Below are positions 17,727 to 25,916 of a DNA stretch of 64,000 bases, piece after piece. Each line of letters starts with the position of its first letter. Positions within the stretch are counted from its first letter, which is position 1. The notes below the pieces were generated by a model that saw only the letters and a list, made by a program, of their open reading frames with translations, had not been told where the DNA came from and searched no databases. The position numbers were made by a program, and so were the translations under genes. Source of the stretch: Methylobacterium sp. NMS14P. Its GTDB lineage: Bacteria; Pseudomonadota; Alphaproteobacteria; Rhizobiales; Beijerinckiaceae. The stretch is from positions 186,001-250,000 of the forward strand of contig NZ_CP087107.1 in the NCBI RefSeq assembly GCF_028583545.1. The letters run 5' to 3'.

Positions 17727-19118
17727 TCAGGCCCGGTCGAGTGCGGCCGCGTGCGGGAAGGCGGGCTCCGCGTCGGCGACGCGGTGCTCGGCCCCGGCAC
17801 CGAGACGGTCCGAGTTCAGCAGCAGGTTGAGGACGATCGCGCCGATCGCGCCGAGGGTGATCCCGCTGTGCAGGATCGGCCCGGCCCAGTCCGGCGCCGT
17901 GGCGGCGAAGAGCTTCGGCGCCGCCATCGGGATCAGGCTCAGGCCGATGCTGACCGCGACGACGATCTGGTTCCGGCGATCCCCGAGATCGGCGCCGCCC
18001 ACGATCTTGAGGCCCGCCGCCGCGACCATCCCGAAGATCACGATGCCGGCGCCGCCGAGCACCGCGGGCGGGATCGACGCCACCGCGAAGGCGACCTTGG
18101 GCAGGAGGCTGACGCCCAGGATGATGAAGCCCGCCGCGACCGTGACGTAGCGGCTGCGCACCCGCGTCATGTTCACGAGGCCGACGTTCTGGGAGAACGA
18201 GGTGTGCGGGAAGGTGTTGAGGCAGCCCGCGATCAGCGTCGAGAGCGAGTCCGCCATCAGGCCGCGGGTCAGGGTCCGCTTGTCCACCGGGCGCCCGACG
18301 ATGTCGCCCACAGCCAGGAACATGCCGGTCGACTCGACCAGCGTGACCATCATGACGATGCACATCGCCGCCACGGCCGTCAGGTGGAAGGTCGGCCAGC
18401 CGAAGTGGAACGGCGTGACGAGGGCGAGCAGCGGGCGCTCGGCCAGCCCGTCGAGGCGGAACAGGCCGAGCGGCCAGGCGAGGCACAGGCCCGCGATGAG
18501 GCCGATCAGCACGGCGACGTTGGCGACGAAGCCGGTGGCGAAGCGGCTGACCACCAGGATCACCGCCAGCACGAAGGCGGCGACGCCGAGATGGACCGGG
18601 GCGCCGAAATCGGGGGCCCCGAAGCCGCCGCCCGCCCAGTTGATCCCGACCGGCAGCAGCGTGACGCCGATGATCAGGATGACCGTGCCGGTCACGAGGG
18701 GTGGGAAGAAGCTCGCGAGCCTGGAGAAGAACGGCCGGAGCAGCAGGCCGAACAGGCCCGCCCCGATGGTCGCGCCGAAGATGCCTGGCAGGCCGATCGT
18801 CGGGTCCTGCGCCATCGCCACCATCGGGCCGACCGCCGCGAAGCTGACGCCCATGATGACCGGCAGGCGGATGCCGAAGATCCCCAGGCCGAGGGACTGG
18901 ATCAGGATCGCGAGGCCCGTCACCAGCAGGTCGCAGTTGATCAGGTAGGCGACCGTCTCGGTCGGCAGGTTCATCGCCGCGCCGAGGATGAGCGGCGGCG
19001 CGACGGCCCCCGCGCTCATCACGAGCACGTGCTGCATGCCGTAGGCGAGGAGCTTGGGAAGGGGCGGGATCGCGTCGACCGCGTCCACCTCGCGCGTTGT
19101 CCTGTCGTGAGACGTCAC
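17727..19118 (-). CDS. NCS2-family purine/xanthine permease
   Basis: A 463-residue inner-membrane transporter of the nucleobase:cation symporter-2 family with about 12-14 helices. NCS2 features include QHVLVMSAGAVAPPLILG in the first span and the signature region SFSQNVGLVNMTRVRSRYV. These carriers import xanthine, urate or uracil with protons or sodium. A GTG start at 19118 is chosen because GGAGG lies eight bases upstream and no suitable ATG exists before the first membrane span. It heads the operon with the Mo-hydroxylase, cytochrome and outer-membrane channel. Confidence 0.92.
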   Translation of the reverse strand: MTSHDRTTREVDAVDAIPPLPKLLAYGMQHVLVMSAGAVAPPLILGAAMNLPTETVAYLINCDLLVTGLAILIQSLGLGIFGIRLPVIMGVSFAAVGPMVAMAQDPTIGLPGIFGATIGAGLFGLLLRPFFSRLASFFPPLVTGTVILIIGVTLLPVGINWAGGGFGAPDFGAPVHLGVAAFVLAVILVVSRFATGFVANVAVLIGLIAGLCLAWPLGLFRLDGLAERPLLALVTPFHFGWPTFHLTAVAAMCIVMMVTLVESTGMFLAVGDIVGRPVDKRTLTRGLMADSLSTLIAGCLNTFPHTSFSQNVGLVNMTRVRSRYVTVAAGFIILGVSLLPKVAFAVASIPPAVLGGAGIVIFGMVAAAGLKIVGGADLGDRRNQIVVAVSIGLSLIPMAAPKLFAATAPDWAGPILHSGITLGAIGAIVLNLLLNSDRLGAGAEHRVADAEPAFPHAAALDRA

Positions 19119-19558
19119 GGGCGTGTCCTCCGCCAGCCGGGACCTGTCGAGGCGTCGTCCCGTGATGGTGTCGTCAGGGACCCGGCAGCGGTGGCCGGAC
19201 CTCTTCCGGGTCCGGGCCGCCAGGAGCGGGTGTGGGGCCAGTCGCAGGGCGGGCCGTGACGGCACGCCCGGGGGCGGGGGAGCGGGCTCTCGGCGGCCGC
19301 TCCGGGGTCATGCGCTGCCGACTTGGCTGGCTCTCAAACCTTGCATGGCTGGCCGCGAACGCCATGCCGGGATTTCGGAAGCAGTTTGCGAAAAATCGCC
19401 AAGGTGGCCGGTGACGGCTGCCGTATGCTGCGGCCCGCTGACGGCCCCGAGACGGTGCGCCCGGCACGGCGTTCCTGCTGCCAGAGGGCGGCATCTGGCC
19501 GTGGGGAGGCGGCGCGGCCCATCCGGCGCGGCCTCCAGGGCGCACCCGGAGAGACGCG
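19119..19558. promoter_or_regulatory. 440-base divergent intergenic region with a dyad
   Basis: This gap separates the NCS2 operon (minus) from the 8-oxoguanine deaminase gene (plus). It holds no convincing ORF. An inverted repeat GCATGGC / GCCATGC with an 11-base spacer (19343-19367) is followed by an AT-richer patch with TTTCG...CGAAA around 19373-19393. The geometry suits a LysR-type operator, but assignment to a regulator is speculative. Confidence 0.4.
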
Positions 19559-20917
19559 ATGACCTCCCTGCTGCTGACGAACGCCGACATCCTGGTGACG
19601 ATGGACGCGCAGCGCCGGGAGATCCCCGGCGGCGCGGTCTACGTGGAGGACAACCGCATCGTCGCCGTCGGCCCCGCCGCTGAGGTGCCGCAGCGGGCCG
19701 ATACCGTCCTCGACATGCGCGGCCACGCGGTGCTGCCGGGCCTCGTGAACACCCACCACCACATGTACCAGACGCTGACCCGCGCGGTGCCGGCCGCGCA
19801 GGACGCCGAGCTGTTCGGCTGGCTGAAGGCGCTCTATCCCATCTGGACCCGGCTCACGCCGGAGATGGTCCGCGTCTCGACGCAGACCGCGATGGCGGAG
19901 CTGATCCTCTCGGGCTGCACCACGTCGAGCGACCACCTCTACATCTACCCGAACGGCTGCCGGCTCGACGATTCCATCGAGGGCGCCGAGGCGATCGGCA
20001 TGCGCTTCCACGCCGCCCGCGGCGCGATGAGCGTCGGGGAGAGCGCGGGCGGACTCCCGCCGGACTCGGTCGTCGAGGACGAGACGGCGATCCTCGACGA
20101 CACGCGCCGTCTGATCGAGCGCTGGCACGATCCGGAGCGCTTCGCCATGCGCCGGATCGTGGTGGCGCCCTGCTCACCGTTCTCGGTCAGCCGCGGCCTG
20201 ATGCGCGATGCCGCCGAGCTGGCCCGGCACTACGGCGTCTCGCTCCACACCCACCTCGCGGAGAACGACGACGACGTCCGCTACAGCCTGGAAAAATTCG
20301 GGATGACGCCGGCGGAGTACGCCGCCGACCTCGGCTGGACGGGCCCCGACGTGTGGCACGCCCACTGCGTCAAGCTCGACCAAGCCGGCATCGCGCTGTT
20401 CGGCCGGACCGGGACCGGGGTGGCGCACTGCCCCTGCTCCAACATGCGCCTCGCCTCGGGCATCGCGCCCATCCGGCAGATGCGGTGCGAGGGCGTGCCG
20501 GTCGGGCTCGGCGTCGACGGCTCGGCCTCCAACGACGGGTCGCACATGCTGGGCGAGGCGCGGCAGGCCATGCTGCTCGCCCGCGTCGGCTTCGGGCCGG
20601 CGGCCATGAATGCGCGCGAGGCGCTGGAGATCGCCACGCTCGGCGGCGCGAAGGTGCTGAACCGGGACGATATCGGCGCGCTGGCCCCCGGCATGGCGGC
20701 CGACATCGTCGCCTTCGACCTGCGCGGCCTCGCCATGGCGGGGGCACTGCACGACCCCGTCGCGGCCCTCACCTTCTGCGCGCCGCAGACGGTGGCCTGG
20801 AGCGTCATCAACGGGCGGATCGTGGTCCGCGAGGGTCGCCTGACGACCCTCGACACCGGGGCGCTGGCCGCCCGCCACAACGCTCTCGCGGCGGCCCTGG
20901 TGCGCGGTGAGGCGTAG
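19559..20917 (+). CDS. 8-oxoguanine deaminase-like amidohydrolase
   Basis: This 452-residue amidohydrolase-superfamily enzyme has metal ligands in NTHHHMYQTLTRAVP (about 60-74), HTHLAE, and HAHC, plus the Asp of GVDGSASND. The segment after the first His motif (AELFGWLKALYPIW) and the overall pattern match 8-oxoguanine deaminases, which convert 8-oxoguanine to urate, rather than guanine deaminase. It would feed the nearby PuuD pathway directly. Close relatives act on triazines or other purines, so exact specificity needs assay. The ATG at 19559 lies eight bases after a GGAGA sequence. Confidence 0.88.
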   Translation: MTSLLLTNADILVTMDAQRREIPGGAVYVEDNRIVAVGPAAEVPQRADTVLDMRGHAVLPGLVNTHHHMYQTLTRAVPAAQDAELFGWLKALYPIWTRLTPEMVRVSTQTAMAELILSGCTTSSDHLYIYPNGCRLDDSIEGAEAIGMRFHAARGAMSVGESAGGLPPDSVVEDETAILDDTRRLIERWHDPERFAMRRIVVAPCSPFSVSRGLMRDAAELARHYGVSLHTHLAENDDDVRYSLEKFGMTPAEYAADLGWTGPDVWHAHCVKLDQAGIALFGRTGTGVAHCPCSNMRLASGIAPIRQMRCEGVPVGLGVDGSASNDGSHMLGEARQAMLLARVGFGPAAMNAREALEIATLGGAKVLNRDDIGALAPGMAADIVAFDLRGLAMAGALHDPVAALTFCAPQTVAWSVINGRIVVREGRLTTLDTGALAARHNALAAALVRGEA

Positions 20918-21270
20918 GCCGCCCTACTCATCCTCCGCAGAGGAGCTCGCGGATCCAGACATCGGGTTTGGCGGCGCGGCTCCAGGATCGGGCGCGCGTC
21001 CCCATCAGCGTCGATGTCCGCTGGAGATTTGAGAAAATCCTGGCACGCAGAGATGGAGCCAGGTTAATGACCTCTTATACTTTCTTCGATTGATAATTTA
21101 TGCGCGACCGTCTTTGCGAGCGGAGCGAAGCAACCCAGAGCAGCGCAGCGCCTGTAAAGATCGCGCGACCCTGGGTCACTTCGCTTTGCTCGTGATGACG
21201 GCGAGGAGTGTGTCAACCGAAGCATTCGGCCGGAAACTGTATTGCCCTCGGGCGGCGCCCGTCGAGCCCG
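20918..21270. other. 353-base convergent gap between purine and bhc genes
   Basis: No gene is supported here. The first part contains a 6-bp stem CCTGGC / GCCAGG (21039-21063) followed by an AT-rich stretch (about 21064-21101), which could end the deaminase transcript. The second part is REP-like copy 2. The bhcD stop is at 21271. Confidence 0.5.
21109..21201. repeat. REP-like palindromic element, copy 2
   Basis: A 93-base element with the same inverted ends as copies 1 and 3: CGTCTTTGCGAGCGGAGCGA at the left and a diverged TCGCTTTGCTCGTGATGACG at the right. It lies in the convergent gap just downstream of bhcD, where it could act as a bidirectional terminator or mRNA end stabiliser. Confidence 0.75.
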
Positions 21271-22236
21271 TCAGAAATCCACCTCGGTCGCCAGGCCCTT
21301 GGCCACCGCGCGGTCGACGGCCACCGACGCCACCGCCAAGTCCTGCAGCCCGACCCCGGTGCCGTCGAAGACCGTGATCTCGGACTCCGAGACGCGGCCG
21401 GGGTGATCGCCGTTGATCACCGCCCCGATCTCCGCGATGGAATCCGCGGCGAGGAGCCCCCGCGCGACGGCGTGCTGCGCCTCGCCGATGCTGACCGACT
21501 GCGCGACCTCGTCGGTGAAGACCGTCGCGCCCGCGAGCAGTTCTGCCTCCACCTCCTGCTTGCCGCGCGTGTCCGTCCCCATGCAGGCGAGGTGCGTGCC
21601 CGGCCGGACCTGCGCGGCCTTCAGGATCGGCGCGAAGGAGGACGTGATCGTCACGACGACGTCGGCCTCGGCCCCGAGCCGGTCGAGGTCGACCGCCTCG
21701 AACGGCACGCCGTGCTCCCGCGCCACCGCCTCCATCCGGCCGAACATGCCGGGATGCAGGTTCCACGCGAGGACCCGCTCGAACGGCCGCTGCGCCAGCG
21801 CGGCGCGCAGCTGGAAAGCCGACTGGTGGCCCGCGCCGATCATGCCCAGCACCCGCGCATCTTTGCGGGCGAGGTGCCGGACGGAGATGGCGCAGGCCGC
21901 GGCCGTGCGCAGCGCGGTGAGGAGGTTGCCCCCGACGACCGCCTTGCAGCGGCCGGTATCGGCGTCGAACAGGAACACCGTCGACTGGTGGTTGGTCAGG
22001 CCCTTCGCGGCGTTGCCGGGCCAGAAGCCGCCGGCCTTGAGCCCGAGCGCGAGGCTGTCCCGGTCGAAGCCCGACTTGAAGCCGTAGAGCGCGTCGGCGT
22101 GGCCGATGGCTTCCCGGACGACCGGGAAGTTGCCGGCCCGCCGCCGCGCCATGGAGGCGAAGACCTGCTCGACGGCGGTAAAGCACTCCGCCTCGGTCAA
22201 CAGCCCGTCGATCGCGTGCTCGGGAACGATGATCAT
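21271..22236 (-). CDS. bhcD: Iminosuccinate reductase BhcD
   Basis: A 321-residue member of the ornithine cyclodeaminase/mu-crystallin family with a Rossmann nucleotide-binding motif (GMIGAGHQSAFQLRA, about 130-144) and the segment LTNHQSTVFLFDADTG. On family membership alone it could be an ornithine cyclodeaminase or ketimine reductase, but its place as fourth gene after bhcA, bhcB and bhcC identifies it as BhcD. BhcD reduces iminosuccinate to L-aspartate and so regenerates the amino donor of the cycle. It is separated from bhcC by 150 bases containing REP-like copy 3. Confidence 0.9.
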   Translation of the reverse strand: MIIVPEHAIDGLLTEAECFTAVEQVFASMARRRAGNFPVVREAIGHADALYGFKSGFDRDSLALGLKAGGFWPGNAAKGLTNHQSTVFLFDADTGRCKAVVGGNLLTALRTAAACAISVRHLARKDARVLGMIGAGHQSAFQLRAALAQRPFERVLAWNLHPGMFGRMEAVAREHGVPFEAVDLDRLGAEADVVVTITSSFAPILKAAQVRPGTHLACMGTDTRGKQEVEAELLAGATVFTDEVAQSVSIGEAQHAVARGLLAADSIAEIGAVINGDHPGRVSESEITVFDGTGVGLQDLAVASVAVDRAVAKGLATEVDF

Positions 22237-22276
22237 CGCGGATGTGTCCTCGGTTCGTGCGCCGGCGTGTCGCCGC

Positions 22277-22369
22277 CGTCATCGCGGGCGTCGCGCGGCG
22301 ACCCAGGGCAACGGGCCCTGTCCAGGCGCGGCGCGTCCCCGGTCTGCTTCGCTGCGCGCGCAATGACGG
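22277..22369. repeat. REP-like palindromic element, copy 3, inside the bhc operon
   Basis: A degenerate 93-base copy of the element at 11821 and 21109. It starts CGTCATCGCGGGCG and ends GCTTCGCTGCGCGCGCAATG ACGG. It occupies most of the bhcC-bhcD gap, the only long gap inside the bhc operon, and may set the relative level of bhcD mRNA. The right arm is better preserved than the left. Confidence 0.65.
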
Positions 22370-22386
22370 ACGGTGTGCGGGGTGGG

Positions 22387-23565
22387 TCAGTAGGCCTTGC
22401 CGCGGGCCGAGACCGGCCAGAGGGTCTCGACCCGGCCGTTGCGGACGCCGACGTACCAGTCATGGACGTTGCAGGTCGGATCGCAGTGGCCGGGGACGAG
22501 ACGCAGCCGGTCGTTGACCTTCAGCCTGCCCTCGGGATCCTCGATCACCCCGTGCTCGTCCGAGCACTTGATGTATTTCACGTCGTCGCGGCCGAAGACG
22601 AAGGGCAGGCCGGAATCGACCGACTGCACCTTCAGGCCCGCGTCGCAGATCGCCTTGTCGGCCTTGGCGTGGCTCATCACGCTGGTGAGGATGAACAGGG
22701 CGTTCTGCCACTCGCCCGCGTCGATGCGGTTGCCGTCCCGGTCGCGGATGCGCCCGTAATCGGCGTCCATGAACGCGTAGCTGCCGCATTGCAGCTCGTT
22801 GTAGACGCCGGATCCGGCCTCGAAATAGTAGCTGCCGGTGCCGCCGCCGCTGACGAGTTCCGGCTCTAGGCCCTCCCGGTTCAGCGCCGCGACGGCCTCG
22901 CGCACCTGGGCGATGGCCGCGTCGAGCTTGGCCCGCCGCTCCTCGTAGCCGTCGATGTGCTGCATGGCGCCCTGGTAGGCCTGGAGTCCGGCGAAGCGCA
23001 GGTTCGGCGCGGCCGCGACGGCCTGGGCGATCGCCACCACCTCGGGCGCCGTCCTCACGCCGCAGCGGCCGGCGCCGCAATCGATCTCGACGAAGCAGTC
23101 GAGCCGCGTGCCGTATCGCTGCGCCGCCGCCGAGAGGTCGGCGACGTTCGCGACGTCGTCGAGGCAGACGATGATGCGGGCGCCGAGGAGGGGCAGCCGC
23201 GCCAGCCGGTCGATCTTGCCCGGGTCGCGCACTTGGTTCGAGACGAGGATGTCGGTGATCCCCGCGCGGGCGAACACCTCCGCCTCCGAGACCTTCTGGC
23301 AGCAGACGCCGCAGGCACCGCCGAGGCTCTGCTGGAGCTTCAGGATGTCGACGGACTTGTGCATCTTGCCGTGGGCGCGGTGGCGCATCCCGTGCGCCTT
23401 GGCGTAGTCGCCCATCTTGCGGATGTTGCCCTCCAGCGCGTCGAGATCGACGATCAGGCAGGGCGTCTGGATCTCGTCCTCGCGCATGCCGGGCAGCGCG
23501 GGGACGTCGAAGCCGACTTCGAGATCGGCGGTCCGGGCATTCATGGATCGGGCGTTCATGTGCAT
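22387..23565 (-). CDS. bhcC: Beta-hydroxyaspartate aldolase BhcC
   Basis: A 392-residue PLP enzyme of the D-threonine aldolase/alanine racemase-N fold. It has TPCLIVDLDALEGNI at about 35-49, the PLP-lysine region RAHGKMHKS (Lys67 likely) and the C-terminal metal motif PGHCDPTCN. In the beta-hydroxyaspartate cycle it condenses glycine with glyoxylate to erythro-beta-hydroxyaspartate. The ATG at 23565 has GGGAGG six bases upstream; two further Met codons follow closely and could also start. It lies 13 bases after bhcB. Confidence 0.93.
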   Translation of the reverse strand: MHMNARSMNARTADLEVGFDVPALPGMREDEIQTPCLIVDLDALEGNIRKMGDYAKAHGMRHRAHGKMHKSVDILKLQQSLGGACGVCCQKVSEAEVFARAGITDILVSNQVRDPGKIDRLARLPLLGARIIVCLDDVANVADLSAAAQRYGTRLDCFVEIDCGAGRCGVRTAPEVVAIAQAVAAAPNLRFAGLQAYQGAMQHIDGYEERRAKLDAAIAQVREAVAALNREGLEPELVSGGGTGSYYFEAGSGVYNELQCGSYAFMDADYGRIRDRDGNRIDAGEWQNALFILTSVMSHAKADKAICDAGLKVQSVDSGLPFVFGRDDVKYIKCSDEHGVIEDPEGRLKVNDRLRLVPGHCDPTCNVHDWYVGVRNGRVETLWPVSARGKAY

Positions 23566-23578
23566 CGTGAGCCTCCCG

Positions 23579-24526
23579 TTATTGCCAGGGCAGCGCGTCG
23601 AGATCGACGTTCCCGCCCGTGATAATCACGCCCACCCGCTTGTTCGCGAAGACGGGGCGGTACTTCAGCACCGCCGCCAGGGCGACGGCGCTCGACGGCT
23701 CCATGACGATCTTCAGCCGCTTCCAGATCAGCTGCATCGCCGCGACGATCTCGGCCTCGGAGACCGTCAGGATGTCGGCGACGTGGTGGCGGACGAAGTG
23801 CCAGGTGAGGTCCTTCAGCGGCACCTTGAGCCCGTCCGCGACCGTCACCGGCGCGTCGTCGGCGATGATCCGCCCGGCCTTCAGGCTGCGGTGGGCGTCG
23901 TCCGCCTGCTCGGGCTCCGCCGCGTAGACGGCGATGTGCGGGGCGAGCCCGGCCAGCGTCAGGCAGGTGCCCGACACCATGCCGCCGCCGCCGATCGGGG
24001 CGATCACCGCGTCGAGATCCGGGACCTGCGCGATCAGCTCGCGGGCGCAGGTCGCCTGACCGGCGATCACCCGGGGATCGTTGTAGGGGTGCACGAACTC
24101 CGCGCCGGTCTCGGCGACGACCTCCGCGAACACGGCCTCGCGCGATGAGGTGGACGGCTCGCACTCCACCACCCGGCCGCCGTAGCCGCGCACCGCATCC
24201 TTCTTCGCCTGGGGCGCGGTGTGTGGCATCACCACCGTGCAGGGGATGCCGCGCCGGCCCGCCGCGTAGGACAGGCAGGTGCCGTGGTTGCCCGACGAGT
24301 GGGTCGCCACACCCCGGGCGGCCTGCGCGTCGGTGAGGCTGAAGACGGCGTTCGAGGCGCCCCGCGCCTTGAAGGCGCCGGCCTTCTGCAGGTTCTCGCA
24401 CTTGAAGAACAGCTGCGCACCGGCCGCTTCGTCGATGATCCGCGAGGTCAGGACCGGCGTCTCGTGGATGTAGGGCCGGATGCGCTCGTGGGCGGCCAGG
24501 ACGTCGTCGAGGGTGGGCGTGATCAT
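23579..24526 (-). CDS. bhcB: Beta-hydroxyaspartate dehydratase BhcB
   Basis: This 315-residue PLP-dependent fold-type II enzyme resembles serine/threonine dehydratases and serine racemase, with the PLP lysine in AFKARGASNA (Lys53), the SSGNHGTCLSYAA phosphate-side motif (about 78-90) and the glycine loop PIGGGGMVSG (about 177-186). In the bhc context it dehydrates beta-hydroxyaspartate to iminosuccinate, which BhcD reduces. It is 11 bases downstream of bhcA. Outside this operon it would be annotated only as a threonine or hydroxyaspartate dehydratase. Confidence 0.93.
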   Translation of the reverse strand: MITPTLDDVLAAHERIRPYIHETPVLTSRIIDEAAGAQLFFKCENLQKAGAFKARGASNAVFSLTDAQAARGVATHSSGNHGTCLSYAAGRRGIPCTVVMPHTAPQAKKDAVRGYGGRVVECEPSTSSREAVFAEVVAETGAEFVHPYNDPRVIAGQATCARELIAQVPDLDAVIAPIGGGGMVSGTCLTLAGLAPHIAVYAAEPEQADDAHRSLKAGRIIADDAPVTVADGLKVPLKDLTWHFVRHHVADILTVSEAEIVAAMQLIWKRLKIVMEPSSAVALAAVLKYRPVFANKRVGVIITGGNVDLDALPWQ

Positions 24527-24537
24527 GGCGCTCCCCC

Positions 24538-25728
24538 TCAGGCGGCCGCGCGCAGGCCGGAGGCCACCGCGCCGCGATAGACCGCCTGCGCCGCCGCGAC
24601 CCCCGATCCCAGCTCGATCCGCAGGCCGAGATCGGCCATCGCCATCTCGGCCGCGGCGATCCCCGACAGCGCCATCACGTCCGTCAGGCTGCCGAGATGG
24701 CCGATGCGGAAGACCTTCCCGGCCACCTCGCCGAGCCCCACTCCGAAGGCGACGTCGTAGTGGCGCGCCGCGTGGGTGACGATCCGCGTGGCGTCGAAGC
24801 CCTCCGGCGTGCGGATCGCGCTCACCGTGTCCGAGTAGAGATCCGGGCGGGCGGCGCAGAGCTCCAGGCCCCAGGCCACGACGGCGGCGCGGATCCCGTC
24901 CGCGATGCGGCGGTGGCGAGCGAAGACGGTCTCCAGCCCCTCGGCCAGGAGCAGCTCCGTCGACAGCTTCAGGCCGTTCAGGAGGCCGACCGCCGGCGTG
25001 TAGGGATAGGCGCCGTTCGGGTAGCCCTTCGCCATGTCGCGGATGTCGAAATAGGTCCGCGGCAGCGTGGCCGTCGCGGTGGCGGCCATGGCCTTGGGCG
25101 AGAAGGCCACGATGGCGAGGCCCGCGGGCAGCATGAAGCCCTTCTGCGAGCCGGTGACGGCGACATCGACGCCCCACGCGTCCATGCGGAAATCCATGGA
25201 GGCGATCGAGCTGACGCCGTCGACCAGCAGCAGGGCGGGGTGGTTGCTGGCATCGAGGGCGCGGCGCACGGCGGCGACGTCTGAGCGGACACCGGTCGCC
25301 GTCTCGTTGTGGGTGACGAGGACGGCCCGGATCCGGTGCGCCTTGTCGGCCGCGAGAGCCTCGGCGAAGCGGTCCGCCGGAACACCCTCCCCCCACGGCG
25401 CCTCGATCATCTGGACATCGAGCCCGTGGCGGCGGGTCATGTCGATCCAGCGATGGCTGAACATGCCGTGGCGCGCGGCCAGCACCGTGTCGCCCGCGCT
25501 GAGCGTGTTGGAGAGCGCCGTCTCCCACCCGCCCGTCGCCGTCGACGGGAAGATGAAGACCTCGGCATCCTCACTCTTTAGCACTCTCTTCACGCCCGCC
25601 AGCGCCGGGTGAAGGATCTGTGCGAACAGCGGCGACCGATGATCCAGTGTCGGCATGTCGGCTGCGCGGCGAAGCACTTCCGGCATATTGGTCGGGCCGG
25701 GAATGAAGACGGGATTCTGTGCGAACAT
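24538..25728 (-). CDS. bhcA: Aspartate-glyoxylate aminotransferase BhcA
   Basis: A 396-residue class V aminotransferase of the serine/alanine-glyoxylate type, with FIPGPTNMPEVLRR at the N-terminus, PSTATGGWE for PLP phosphate binding, VDGVSSIASMDF and the PLP lysine in VTGSQKGFMLP (Lys196). In the beta-hydroxyaspartate cycle it transfers the amino group of aspartate to glyoxylate, giving oxaloacetate and glycine. The start at 25728 gives the expected family N-terminus MFAQNP; upstream codons run into the AT-rich promoter. It is the first gene of bhcABCD, divergent from bhcR. Confidence 0.94.
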   Translation of the reverse strand: MFAQNPVFIPGPTNMPEVLRRAADMPTLDHRSPLFAQILHPALAGVKRVLKSEDAEVFIFPSTATGGWETALSNTLSAGDTVLAARHGMFSHRWIDMTRRHGLDVQMIEAPWGEGVPADRFAEALAADKAHRIRAVLVTHNETATGVRSDVAAVRRALDASNHPALLLVDGVSSIASMDFRMDAWGVDVAVTGSQKGFMLPAGLAIVAFSPKAMAATATATLPRTYFDIRDMAKGYPNGAYPYTPAVGLLNGLKLSTELLLAEGLETVFARHRRIADGIRAAVVAWGLELCAARPDLYSDTVSAIRTPEGFDATRIVTHAARHYDVAFGVGLGEVAGKVFRIGHLGSLTDVMALSGIAAAEMAMADLGLRIELGSGVAAAQAVYRGAVASGLRAAA

Positions 25729-25744
25729 CGGCGGCGGTCTCCTC

Positions 25745-25875
25745 CAATACGGGAACGATAGCACCGCCAACACCGTATTGATATTTTTTTGAAAAACTTT
25801 TTCATAACTTCGCGAGGCGGAGAAATGCTCGCCGCGTCAAGGCCTTATCTTTTTCCGTTGAGAGAAAAATTTTTC
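25745..25875. promoter_or_regulatory. bhcA-bhcR divergent promoter with several palindromes
   Basis: This region is strikingly AT-rich for the window. It contains the inverted repeat CAATACGG (25745-25752) / CCGTATTG (25773-25780), the near-palindrome TGAAAAACTTTTTCA (25790-25804) and GAAAAATTTTTC (25864-25875). IclR-family regulators such as BhcR bind short palindromes in their own divergent promoter, and glyoxylate is the effector described for BhcR in Paracoccus. Which palindrome is the operator cannot be told from sequence alone. Confidence 0.65.
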
Positions 25876-25916
25876 CACCCTACGGAAGGGCCGGGATCGC
25901 GAGGGGCGAGGACGCC

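Noticed and set aside
14908..18150. A 1080-residue plus-strand frame opposite the Mo-hydroxylase large subunit
   Set aside because: It is the antisense shadow of a gene with a Tat signal and cofactor motifs; no domain is recognisable in the translation.
21271..25728. Reading bhcD, bhcC and bhcB as unrelated ornithine cyclodeaminase, D-threonine aldolase and threonine dehydratase
   Set aside because: The four-gene order with a class V aminotransferase and a divergent IclR regulator matches the beta-hydroxyaspartate cycle operon, which explains all five genes together.
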